Source: an uncultured Bacilli bacterium (GTDB taxonomy: Bacteria > Bacillota_I > Bacilli_A > RF39 > UBA660). Taken from it: a stretch of 55,315 bases of DNA. Below are positions 33,383 to 43,170 of this stretch, piece by piece; position 1 is the first letter of the stretch, and each line of letters opens with the position of its first letter. A model generated the notes under the pieces. That model was given only the letters and a program-made list of their open reading frames with translations. It did no database searches and was not told where the DNA came from. Both the position numbers and the translations under genes were made by a program. Location: NCBI GenBank assembly GCA_934140575.1, contig CAKPBJ010000006.1:1-55315 (forward strand), in the 5' to 3' direction.

Positions 33383-36300
33383 CTAATCAATTTCTTTTTT
33401 TACAATTACGTATTTAATATCCTGATCAATCAATTGACTATTATCATATAACTTAAATGCTACCCTATAAGTACCACTAGTTAAATTATCTACAAAATTA
33501 AAATTTATACTATCTTTATTTTTAACATTTAATAACATTTCATTACCACTATAAGAAGGTAGCGTATTACTAAATAAACTATTAAATGGAACTGATGTAA
33601 AAATATTAGAATTACTATCAGTTATATCTCTTTTATAAACTTCTACTCTAACACTAGGATTGTTCAAATCAGATGTATAGCTTATATTATAAGTATTAAA
33701 TTTACTTAAATTCATATTAAGTCCTTTATCACCATCAACTATCTTTTCTTTATCATCACAATCTACAGTTATAGTATTATTAGAACTAACAACATATACC
33801 GTAAAATCTTTTGAAGTTGAACCAGATGTATCAGAATTATGAAGGCCATCCTCACTAGCAAATAATGTATATCTCATCGTATACTTTCCAGCCGGTAAAT
33901 CCTTACCAATACTAATAGTAATATTACGAATAATATTAGATACTTTATTTGCGAGTTTTATTCTAAATATTCCATCACTATCAGCAAAATAGTCAACTCC
34001 ATTAATCTTAATAGATGTACTAGTAAGTAAAGATGAACTAACAACATCACCAGAAGAAGTATAAAGACTAATATTAAGACCCATACTATTTGATTCATAG
34101 TTTGTATCAATAATAGACTGTTGATTTAGTGTCTTATTATAGTTAATTGAAGTTGAATACCCAACATTTTCATCAATATTATAATATAAATAATCACTAT
34201 TATTAGAAATTCTTTGTTCTAAAACCGCATTAGTTTTCTCATATAAATTATAAACCATTAAATCTTGACGAATACCATATACACTCTTAACACAGAATCC
34301 ATCACCATTTCTAAGTTCAAATAACATCTTATTATTTAAATGTTCACCTGTCTGATTAGTATTTTTAAAATCAAAGATAAAAATAAATTCCTCATCAACT
34401 AAACCATCTTCATAATAAAGCTTATTCGCAACCTTATCATCATAAGTATTATCACTACTAGTACTTCCCATCTTTATAAAATTACTTAATTTATATGTTA
34501 TCTCACTATTACTATTAAGTTCAGCAATCGCTTGTTTATAAATATCATCAGTTATCTCATAATAGTAATACTCAGGTCTCTTATCATTTTGTCCAAAATC
34601 AAGCATTGTAATTCTAGTTCCAACAGGTAAAGCATAATTTGTAGTTAAAACATGATAATAATCATTATTCTTTCCGTAAACCTTTGAGAAACTATCAGCA
34701 TTCGCAATCATTGAATAATATGTAGTAAATTGACTGTTATTAGTAATATTAACATCTGTAGCAGATGGCATTTCATATCTCTTATCATAAGTAATAGATG
34801 CATCGTAATTATCATCATCCGCAGACTTCTTAGCATTCATCTCAACAGTAATTTGAATCAAAGATATTTCACTATTAATTTTATCAATTGGAACAGCTGC
34901 CTCTAAAGTAATAGTAACACTTCCCAAATCCCCCTCACGACTAATATTCTTAGCATGATATAAATAAAACATCAAAGAAGGAGCAGTATTACCACTATCT
35001 GTTAAATATTGCGTAGTACCAGAATACTTTGTATCAGATGAACTATAATATTTAGTTGTTCCATATCCAGTCCACTCCTGAGTTTCACTCTTCATAGATA
35101 AACCATAAATATTATTAGCGTCTTCCATTGTTTTACCAATTCTTGGAACATTATTAGAATCAACTAAACTAACATCTTTACCAAGTAATCCACTATTAAA
35201 TCCAACTACAGTAAATGTTGTATCTCCTGCGGCAAAATCAGAAAGTTGAACAGTACCTGTTCCAAGAGAAGAATATCTAGATGCAGTAAGTTTTATTTTA
35301 TATTTAATTGTCTGAGCACCAATACTCCAACGATAACCAGTATTACCAATCTCAGTAGGATCAATATACTTAGTAGAAATTGATGCATAATTATCATCTT
35401 TAGTTATATAATTCGAATAAAAACCATCTTTCGTAATATCATGATTAGCACTGTGAAGTCCAAGAACATAACTACCACCAGATATAACCAAACCAGCATC
35501 TCCATTATCTCCATAAGATAAACTTCTATCATATACTCCATAATTATAAGAAGTTCCCGCAACCTGATACATTCCAAAGAAAGTCATACCAGTAACTTTA
35601 CCATAAGAAGTAGCTTGTTGGTTAATAGTAACATTCAAGTTTTCATCAGTAAGCATATATAACCTATTATCAACATTTTTAGTAAGCTTCTTACTATCAT
35701 CATCTATACTAACCTCAGCCTTAGAAATATTACCATTAACTTCTACTCCACTATAAAACTCTTTTAATAAATTCGCATTATTTTGAAGTAATAAAGTAGA
35801 ATTATTAAGTAAATTTAACTTATCTATTCTATTAAATGAATACTCATAACTACCAAGCTCATTAGTTCTATCAAATGTACCACTTAATTCAATAACGGAA
35901 GAACGAATATTAAGTTCACCAACTCTTTGAATAGAAATAGATTTATTAGGTACATCACTAGTACCAAGATTAGTTATATTAACAACAGATGTACCTTCAG
36001 AAGATGAAGCATTTCCTGAACCAAATATACTTCCACTAATACTAAAATCATGTCCATTAGTTAAATAATCAGTTCCATCTATGTCAACAGTAACACCATA
36101 AACAGAAATAAATGTCCAGTCATAATTATCTTTTCCATCAGCGTTAGACTCTCCACCACCAAAGACAGTTCCACCTATTTTTATATTACTCTCAATAAGT
36201 CCTTTAGAAGAAACAGCCGATGTTCCAATATTAGTATCAGTAGTTCCATAAACTTTAGCCATTTTTGCTCCACCATATACATTACCATAAATATGACCAC

Positions 36301-39300
36301 CAACAATATTTACAATGGCTTTAGAATTCTTAGAACTTTCTTCCCCGGAATTAGCAGCATTTCCGCCACCAAATACACATCCACTACTTGGAGCTACTCC
36401 ATTATCTGACCCAATAACAGTATCTCCATCAATCGTAATATTGGTATTTCCAATAACTACTGCCGAACTTCCATTACCACCAGCATAAGCATTTTGTAAA
36501 ATATTAGAATTAGTCAAATTAACTTTCGTATTTCCAGTAACTTGACCATTATCTCCTCCACCAAACATACTTCCAGTGATATTAGCACCATCAACATCAA
36601 CCGATGTAGAACCATTAACAGAAGCACTTCTACCACCACCATATAAGTTTGTAATATTAGAACCATTCACAACAACCTTAGCACTATTAACCGAAGCTTC
36701 ATTTCCTCCACCATATACATTTGTAATAGTTCCTCCATTAATAGAAACATTTGCTCCAGCTGTAACTCCACCTGCATTATTACCACCATAAACATTAGTA
36801 ACATTTAATGCATTAGAAAGTGTAGAATCGTAATTTCTAGAAATCTTAAACCTATTTGGTAATACATCACTCGCTATTTTAAAACTAAATTTATAAGTAT
36901 CTCCTGGAGAAATTGCATTAACTCCATAATATTTATTAACTTCATTAAAAGTCAAAACACCATTATTTAAATTAATATCTGTATTAGAATAATTAGCGTA
37001 TAATAACGAATCTTCTGGAACATTAAGACTCATATTCCACTTGTTTAAAGTCTCATCTGAATTATTAGTAACTGAAACATCAACAGTATATATATACGCC
37101 TTTGATGTACCTTGATCCTGTCCACTATAATTAGTAAAAGTATAATCAAATCCAATACTATCTCCACCAACAACAACATTAGATGTAGAAATATCACCAG
37201 TTTGATTAGAACCACCAAATATATCAGTAATTGTTCCACCAGCAACTTTTACATTAGTCTTATCTCCTCCAGCTTGATTTCCACCACCATATACAGAATT
37301 AATAATTCCACTATTAATATTTACCTTAGAAGTAGTAGTCGAACCACCATCATTATTACCACCATATACAGAATTAATTTTTCCATTTCCTGAATCAATA
37401 GTAATATTAGAAACTTTTACATTACCAGATTGATCACTACCACCAAACACATAATTACAAGAAGAATTATTTGAAACATCCACATTTGTAGTAGGAACCC
37501 CAGCATTTTTTCCTCCACCAATAACATTATTTAATTTAGAACCATTAATTAATACATTAGAAGTTGTAGAATCTGCTTGATTTCCACCACCATATACATT
37601 TCCCTTTGAATTATCAAGAGAATTAACAGAAACATTTGTAGTAGCAGTAGAACCAGCTATATTATTACCACCATATATATATGAAAAACTACCACTAGTA
37701 GCATAAACATTAGAAGTTGTAACATTACCAGACTGATTAGAACCACCAAATAAATTAGTTACACTTGAACCCTGTAAATAAATTTTAGTAGTAGTTTGCC
37801 CAGTATTATCACCACCACCATAAGCATTTCCAATAATTCCACCATTTAGATATACAACATCATCATTAGTAGTTGTTCCACTATTATCAAATCCACCAAA
37901 TACATTACCTATATTACCACCATTTATATTAACAGTAATATTACCTGCAGTATATGGTGTATATGAAGAAGAACCTTTTCCTCCTCCAAAAACACTATTT
38001 TTAATAGTACCCTTATCAACTGTAACAGTACAAGTATTACTACTTTGATATTTATAAGTATTATTAATAGTTCCAAAAGCACTACCACCATATACTGAAC
38101 CATCAATAGTAGGAGAAGAATCATAATTATTAGATCCAATATTTAAAATAACATTATTTGATACATAAGTATTATTACCTTCTCCACCACCATATACATC
38201 TGTAGAAATATTCCCACCAAGTACATTAATATTTGTTGAACCATTAATAGTTCCATTAGTACGAGATCCTCCAAATAAAGAACCCGTCAAATTACCATTA
38301 TAATAATTTAGATAAGTACTAGAAATAATATCCGAACTACCAGAACCAATATTATTTCCTCCACCATATACATTACTTTTTATATTTCCACCATATACAT
38401 CTATAGTAGCATCTTTACTATTTATATTACTAAATCCAACAGAACCATAATTTCCTCCACCATACACATTACCATTAATAGTTGCAGAACCATCAATTAT
38501 AATATGAGAACTATATACTCGTCCAGCAGATTCAGCACCAGACCTACCATTTCCAGCACCAAAAACACTTCCATGCTCTGCATTAAAACGGCTTCCATTT
38601 GTATCAGGTGAACCAATTACAGAATTTCCTCCTATATAAACTAAAGTACTTCCACTAAGTTGGCCATCACTACTTCCACCATTATAGGCATTAGAACCAC
38701 CAAAAACATTATATCCAACAACACCACCGGTTATAGAAACAATTCTATTACCATAAGTTGTTGTAGTAGCAGCTCCACCATAAACAGTATTAGCATATCC
38801 ACCTAACATATAAAAAACAGTCGAATTTGTAGTTAAATTATTTTCAACACAAGGTCCACCATTAACAGAATTAACAATACCACCAAGCATAGTAACTCGC
38901 CTTAATGAATTAGAATAATGGGCATTACTACGACCACCAACATATACTCCATATGCAGAATCACCAGATAATTCAACTCCAGTAACTCCACCATTCCAAT
39001 CAGAACCAACAGCACTTAATCCATACATTCCACTTTTAATAATCATATCAGAAGAAGGAGTAACTTTATCATTACTATTAAAATTACCATTAACAGAAGC
39101 TAAAGCATTAAAATACACTAATAACTTATTATTAACATTACTTACTCTATCATAATCACTTCCATAAACCATTTGCCCAGTAACAAAAGTTTCCTTAGTA
39201 CCATTAGAATATGCATTAACTAAACCATTATAAGTACCACTCTCAACAATAACTTTATAAACCTCTGGATTACCCTCAGAACCAATTAAAGTCGTACCAA

Positions 39301-41839
39301 TTACATTATTAAAAACATCATAGTAAGTTCCAATAGTATTAAAAACATTTCTACCAATCTTAACATTATTAGAATTAGCATTAAAAGAACCAGATGTGTC
39401 TATAGTAGGAGTATTTCCATACCATCCACCATCAGTTACAAGAGTATGTGTAGTTCCATAAATATATATATTTTCAAGAACAAAATCATTTCCCATAGAA
39501 ACCTTTGTTCCAGCCTTAATATAAAAATTATTATTAATACTGCTGCCATCATATGAAGCAGTTAAAGTAAGCGGTTTATTATTAGAAATATAATCACTAA
39601 AAGGACTATTTTGTTCATGTACTAATAAAATATTCATATCACGAGTAACTAAATAATAATAATTACTTCCAGGATAAGCATCAGTCTCATAATTAGTAGC
39701 ACGTATATCATCATATTGAATTAATCTATACATATCTCCTCTTTTACAAGAAACCTCACTACAACTCTCACCCTTTGAATTATAATACAAATAAGCATCC
39801 GCCGTATTAGAATAATCTTCCTTATAAAAGAATCCAGCCAAATTAGACCCACTAGCGATATCTAACTCATTAAAATATTTACAATCCTCATACTCAGTAC
39901 CAGCTGGAATTATAGTATAAGTTGCTCCAGATGCAGAATAATATTTCTGTCCCCAATATTCATAACTAAGATCAATAAAATAATAAGATTTTCCATCAAC
40001 ATAGTCAGAATCAGTTGTTTTAGAATAATATTCACAACCTCTATAGCTTTGACAATAAAGAGTTGAACCACTACCAGAAACAAGATTATTTCTACTTAAA
40101 TAATAATCAGGACTATATTGAGTACCACCACTAGCTACCTTTTTTTCATAATAAACACGTCCCTCAGTAAAAGTTCTTTTATCTTTAGTCGTATACTTAG
40201 TCTCACATTCTTTTTTATTATTCATCTTCTTCATACCTGCATCATCAAGCTTACTCAAATTTTTATGATTAGTTTGAATATTTGCATCATACCAAATAGC
40301 ATTCATATGAACACTAATTTTACCTGTTCCACTAACAGGAATATTTAAATACCTAGTATATGTAGAACTATCATACGAAATATATGCTCCTGGATAACTA
40401 GTAGCCCATCCATTAAACCCCTTACCCTTAGGTCGAGCACTAAATGGATTATCTATTAATTCAATTTTTATCATTCCATTTACAATTGGATAATACTTAT
40501 AATAAATATACTCAGTTTCACTCTCAGTAGGAGAAACCTTCCCAATTAAATTACTATTATTTAAATCAGTACTTGAATAAGAAATCGCAACAGGAACCAA
40601 ATTATTATTAGAATATCTATCACTATGTGTAGGTAAATTACCACTATCAATACCAGTATAATTAAGTCCCATATAATAATTATAAGAAGACTCTAAATCA
40701 TTAACATAAACTACCCCATTACTAATAGAAGAATCATGTTCTGCAATATCACTAGTATCATTAGTTAAAGAAAAAGCCCTAGTAGAAGATAAATTACTAC
40801 TACCATCTCTTTCCTTAATATACTTACTACACTTAAATATATTATCCTTCATCTCAAAATAATAATCATCCATCTCACTATTAAATTCATTAATAATAGA
40901 ATCAATACTAACTTCATCACTACCTAAATAATACTTACCATTACTAACATAATATTTATTACTGACAACACCACTACCATTATCATTAAATTTAAAATCC
41001 CCAAACGAATAACTATTACTATTAATATCTAATAATACATTATTAATATCACTATCAAGTACCTTACTAAAAGAATATACCCCATCATTATAATTAGTAT
41101 TAATATCTAAATCCATATAAATATTATTAACATTAATTAACTTATCAATAGAAGAAGAAAATAAACCAATAACATTATCTTTATTATAAACTGTTCCACT
41201 TAAATCAATACTACTATTAACAATACTAATATTACTAATAACACCAACATCATCATTATTAGTAATATTATCATCAACTAAACTATTAACTTCAGAAATA
41301 ACACTACCAACTTTATATAAATTATCACTTTTATTAACAACAACTCTTAAATTATTAATATTCAAATTATTAATATAAGCATTCTCTGTCTTAGTAAATA
41401 ATCCATAATAATCAACACCATCATAAGTAATAGCTTTATCCACTAAAATATTACTAATAGTATAACCATTACCATCAAAATTACCCATAAAAACACTATC
41501 ATTAGTAATACTTCCAATACCACTAATAGAATGATTATCAAAATCAAGATCATTTTCTAAAACATAATATTTATCTCTATAAGTACTAGAATTATCCCCA
41601 TCAATTAAACTCTTAAAATACATAAATTGACTACTAGTACTAATAACATATGGATTATCCAAACTACCATTACCACTAGAAAAAGATGACGCAACACTTA
41701 CCCCATCCCATTTATCAACTTCACCAAAAGTTGACCTACCAACAATAAAACTATAAATAAAAAAAGCAATTAAAAGAACAAAAAGAGTAATGAACGCACT
41801 AACAAAAAGTTTATTTTTAAAATTAAACTTAGTTCTCAT
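33383..41839 (-). CDS. Giant beta-helix surface protein (2818 residues)
   Basis: N-terminal membrane helix (about 10-30), then the linker GNGSLDNPYVIS and a GLUG-like region (to ~330). Next is a region with an InlB-B-repeat/Flg_new-like module (KGKGFNGWATSY, near 470) and a Tyr/Cys-rich part to ~740. Residues ~790-1915 form a long parallel beta-helix of some 22-residue coils with the motif N.YGGGN. A roughly 110-residue insert near 1560-1670 resembles a CBM2-type carbohydrate-binding module. The remaining ~900 residues contain several beta-sandwich domains. There is no LPXTG or C-terminal anchor helix. It is cotranscribed with an active SipW (upstream) and an inactive one (downstream). Likely an adhesin or matrix scaffold. 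Confidence 0.9.
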   Translation of the reverse strand: MRTKFNFKNKLFVSAFITLFVLLIAFFIYSFIVGRSTFGEVDKWDGVSVASSFSSGNGSLDNPYVISTSSQFMYFKSLIDGDNSSTYRDKYYVLENDLDFDNHSISGIGSITNDSVFMGNFDGNGYTISNILVDKAITYDGVDYYGLFTKTENAYINNLNINNLRVVVNKSDNLYKVGSVISEVNSLVDDNITNNDDVGVISNISIVNSSIDLSGTVYNKDNVIGLFSSSIDKLINVNNIYMDLDINTNYNDGVYSFSKVLDSDINNVLLDINSNSYSFGDFKFNDNGSGVVSNKYYVSNGKYYLGSDEVSIDSIINEFNSEMDDYYFEMKDNIFKCSKYIKERDGSSNLSSTRAFSLTNDTSDIAEHDSSISNGVVYVNDLESSYNYYMGLNYTGIDSGNLPTHSDRYSNNNLVPVAISYSSTDLNNSNLIGKVSPTESETEYIYYKYYPIVNGMIKIELIDNPFSARPKGKGFNGWATSYPGAYISYDSSTYTRYLNIPVSGTGKISVHMNAIWYDANIQTNHKNLSKLDDAGMKKMNNKKECETKYTTKDKRTFTEGRVYYEKKVASGGTQYSPDYYLSRNNLVSGSGSTLYCQSYRGCEYYSKTTDSDYVDGKSYYFIDLSYEYWGQKYYSASGATYTIIPAGTEYEDCKYFNELDIASGSNLAGFFYKEDYSNTADAYLYYNSKGESCSEVSCKRGDMYRLIQYDDIRATNYETDAYPGSNYYYLVTRDMNILLVHEQNSPFSDYISNNKPLTLTASYDGSSINNNFYIKAGTKVSMGNDFVLENIYIYGTTHTLVTDGGWYGNTPTIDTSGSFNANSNNVKIGRNVFNTIGTYYDVFNNVIGTTLIGSEGNPEVYKVIVESGTYNGLVNAYSNGTKETFVTGQMVYGSDYDRVSNVNNKLLVYFNALASVNGNFNSNDKVTPSSDMIIKSGMYGLSAVGSDWNGGVTGVELSGDSAYGVYVGGRSNAHYSNSLRRVTMLGGIVNSVNGGPCVENNLTTNSTVFYMLGGYANTVYGGAATTTTYGNRIVSITGGVVGYNVFGGSNAYNGGSSDGQLSGSTLVYIGGNSVIGSPDTNGSRFNAEHGSVFGAGNGRSGAESAGRVYSSHIIIDGSATINGNVYGGGNYGSVGFSNINSKDATIDVYGGNIKSNVYGGGNNIGSGSSDIISSTYLNYYNGNLTGSLFGGSRTNGTINGSTNINVLGGNISTDVYGGGEGNNTYVSNNVILNIGSNNYDSSPTIDGSVYGGSAFGTINNTYKYQSSNTCTVTVDKGTIKNSVFGGGKGSSSYTPYTAGNITVNINGGNIGNVFGGFDNSGTTTNDDVVYLNGGIIGNAYGGGDNTGQTTTKIYLQGSSVTNLFGGSNQSGNVTTSNVYATSGSFSYIYGGNNIAGSTATTNVSVNSLDNSKGNVYGGGNQADSTTSNVLINGSKLNNVIGGGKNAGVPTTNVDVSNNSSCNYVFGGSDQSGNVKVSNITIDSGNGKINSVYGGNNDGGSTTTSKVNINSGIINSVYGGGNQAGGDKTNVKVAGGTITDIFGGSNQTGDISTSNVVVGGDSIGFDYTFTNYSGQDQGTSKAYIYTVDVSVTNNSDETLNKWNMSLNVPEDSLLYANYSNTDINLNNGVLTFNEVNKYYGVNAISPGDTYKFSFKIASDVLPNRFKISRNYDSTLSNALNVTNVYGGNNAGGVTAGANVSINGGTITNVYGGGNEASVNSAKVVVNGSNITNLYGGGRSASVNGSTSVDVDGANITGSMFGGGDNGQVTGNTKVNLTNSNILQNAYAGGNGSSAVVIGNTNITIDGDTVIGSDNGVAPSSGCVFGGGNAANSGEESSKNSKAIVNIVGGHIYGNVYGGAKMAKVYGTTDTNIGTSAVSSKGLIESNIKIGGTVFGGGESNADGKDNYDWTFISVYGVTVDIDGTDYLTNGHDFSISGSIFGSGNASSSEGTSVVNITNLGTSDVPNKSISIQRVGELNIRSSVIELSGTFDRTNELGSYEYSFNRIDKLNLLNNSTLLLQNNANLLKEFYSGVEVNGNISKAEVSIDDDSKKLTKNVDNRLYMLTDENLNVTINQQATSYGKVTGMTFFGMYQVAGTSYNYGVYDRSLSYGDNGDAGLVISGGSYVLGLHSANHDITKDGFYSNYITKDDNYASISTKYIDPTEIGNTGYRWSIGAQTIKYKIKLTASRYSSLGTGTVQLSDFAAGDTTFTVVGFNSGLLGKDVSLVDSNNVPRIGKTMEDANNIYGLSMKSETQEWTGYGTTKYYSSSDTKYSGTTQYLTDSGNTAPSLMFYLYHAKNISREGDLGSVTITLEAAVPIDKINSEISLIQITVEMNAKKSADDDNYDASITYDKRYEMPSATDVNITNNSQFTTYYSMIANADSFSKVYGKNNDYYHVLTTNYALPVGTRITMLDFGQNDKRPEYYYYEITDDIYKQAIAELNSNSEITYKLSNFIKMGSTSSDNTYDDKVANKLYYEDGLVDEEFIFIFDFKNTNQTGEHLNNKMLFELRNGDGFCVKSVYGIRQDLMVYNLYEKTNAVLEQRISNNSDYLYYNIDENVGYSTSINYNKTLNQQSIIDTNYESNSMGLNISLYTSSGDVVSSSLLTSTSIKINGVDYFADSDGIFRIKLANKVSNIIRNITISIGKDLPAGKYTMRYTLFASEDGLHNSDTSGSTSKDFTVYVVSSNNTITVDCDDKEKIVDGDKGLNMNLSKFNTYNISYTSDLNNPSVRVEVYKRDITDSNSNIFTSVPFNSLFSNTLPSYSGNEMLLNVKNKDSINFNFVDNLTSGTYRVAFKLYDNSQLIDQDIKYVIVKKEID
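36100..39460. repeat. Degenerate in-frame repeats encoding the Gly-Gly-Gly beta-helix coils
   Basis: Short plus-strand words such as CCACCACCATATAC recur every 60-75 bases throughout this part of the giant gene, encoding the (V/I)YGGGN turn. They are diverged from one another, unlike the nearly identical repeats at 20021-20425, and are interrupted by the CBM-like insert at about 36830-37160. Confidence 0.8.
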
Positions 41840-41858
41840 TACTCATCACTTCCTTGTA

Positions 41859-43070
41859 CTAATAACCCTTAATCTTAATAATTCTCTCTATTTTATCTAA
41901 TTCAAATACATGTTTATTATCAAACTTATTAGAAACTTTTTTCATAAATTCTATCAAAGTTTTAATTTGCTTTATACTATAAGTATTATTTTTCTTAATA
42001 ACTTTAAAATTATTATCTTTATCAATTAAAATCTTATATTTAAATATTTTATATATACCATCAAACATCTCTTCATCATTATATAAAATTGAATATGTAA
42101 GTAATCTCAAGAAAACATGTATATCACAATCATAAATCTTATTCCTAATTGTCTCAGTAAGACCAACTCTCTCTAAATCATAATTATATATTTCTTTAAA
42201 AGGAGGATTAGAAATTTCAGAAACAAGTTCATCAGTATATCTTCCTATAGCTAAAAAACATAATTTATAAATATACTGATACTTAGTAAGCCATTTTTTA
42301 TTCATACGAGCTTTATTAACATTTGTCTTCTTACATTTTAATATAGAAACAACCAAATCAATGGTTTCTTTTTCCTTATTGTACTTTCTATTGTTGTTGA
42401 CAGGCTCTTCCAAATATTCATCGTCATCTAATATTTCAATAGACTCTTCTCTTTTAATTTCTTCTTCATGTTTTTTATTTAACTCCTCCATTTCATTAAA
42501 AGAGATTGTAACAGTTAATCCACTAGATTGATCTTCTTTTACTTTAGGATCTTTAAATATATCATCAGGTAATTTATCATTTTTATCTTTTTGAACTATA
42601 TATTTCTTAACAATACCATCAAAATTAATTAAAGCTAAAAATATAAATAATATTAAAAATATGGCTATACATTTTAATATAAAACTAGGAGAAACAATTA
42701 AACTAACAACACCAATTATTTGTCCTTTATTAATAGGATCATCAGCTGTATTATTAGCATCTCCCTTTAGTATATATTCCCCATTATTCATACTTATAAG
42801 TCTATGTGTAACAATAGCCCCATCATCACTCTTATAAGTAACAACATCATTAATAGCTACATCTCTAGTAACCTTAACAAAGATAATGTCATTAACTTCT
42901 ATCTCGCCAGACATAGAACCAGAAGCAACTACAAAATAAGAATACCCAAATACATTAACATAGTCTTTTTTCATGATATCAGTAACAACAAACGTATAAA
43001 TACTAACTAAAACTAATAACACTAAAAACAAAGACGCTATATACTTTAATATATTCTTAAAAGCTTTCAT
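41859..43070 (-). CDS. SipW-type signal peptidase with large cytoplasmic C-terminal domain
   Basis: 403 residues. Residues 1-165 are an intact ER-type peptidase: N-terminal helix, FVVASGSMSGEIEVND (Ser near 50), AIVTHRLIS (His near 89), GDANNTADDPI, and a second helix near 140-160. About 235 extra residues follow: an acidic, Lys/Glu-rich linker (to ~250) and a helical C-terminal domain with RMNKKWLTKYQYIYKLCFLAIGRYTDEL and FLRLLTYSILYNDEEMFDGIYKIFKYKIL. Ordinary SipW proteins are ~190 residues. The extension would lie in the cytoplasm and could recruit a partner. It is followed 19 bases later by the giant surface protein. Confidence 0.88.
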   Translation of the reverse strand: MKAFKNILKYIASLFLVLLVLVSIYTFVVTDIMKKDYVNVFGYSYFVVASGSMSGEIEVNDIIFVKVTRDVAINDVVTYKSDDGAIVTHRLISMNNGEYILKGDANNTADDPINKGQIIGVVSLIVSPSFILKCIAIFLILFIFLALINFDGIVKKYIVQKDKNDKLPDDIFKDPKVKEDQSSGLTVTISFNEMEELNKKHEEEIKREESIEILDDDEYLEEPVNNNRKYNKEKETIDLVVSILKCKKTNVNKARMNKKWLTKYQYIYKLCFLAIGRYTDELVSEISNPPFKEIYNYDLERVGLTETIRNKIYDCDIHVFLRLLTYSILYNDEEMFDGIYKIFKYKILIDKDNNFKVIKKNNTYSIKQIKTLIEFMKKVSNKFDNKHVFELDKIERIIKIKGY

Positions 43071-43103
43071 TACCTTTCACCACATTTCTATTCTTCAATC
43101 TAC

Positions 43104-43112
43104 ATTATAGCA
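43104..43112 (-). promoter_or_regulatory. Extended -10 promoter of the giant surface-protein operon
   Basis: TGCTATAAT on the minus strand, about 35 bases before ATG 43070 and after the terminator at 43136-43170. Confidence 0.5.
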
Positions 43113-43135
43113 CAGTAAAAAACATAATTCTAGAC

Positions 43136-43170
43136 AAAAAAAGACATTCATAAAAAATATGAACACCTTT
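43136..43170 (-). terminator. Intrinsic terminator after the coiled-coil protein gene
   Basis: AAAGGTGTTCATA / TATGAATGTCTTT stem (several G-U pairs), T6 loop, T7 run on the minus strand. Confidence 0.75.

Noticed and set aside
36576..36791. Plus-strand frame of 71 codons within the giant surface-protein gene
   Set aside because: It is the mirror of the N.YGGGN repeats, has Pro/Leu repeats that follow from them, and lacks a ribosome-binding site.
36100..39460. CRISPR-like regular repetition
   Set aside because: The units are in one long coding frame, diverged from each other, and have no constant repeat with unique spacers.
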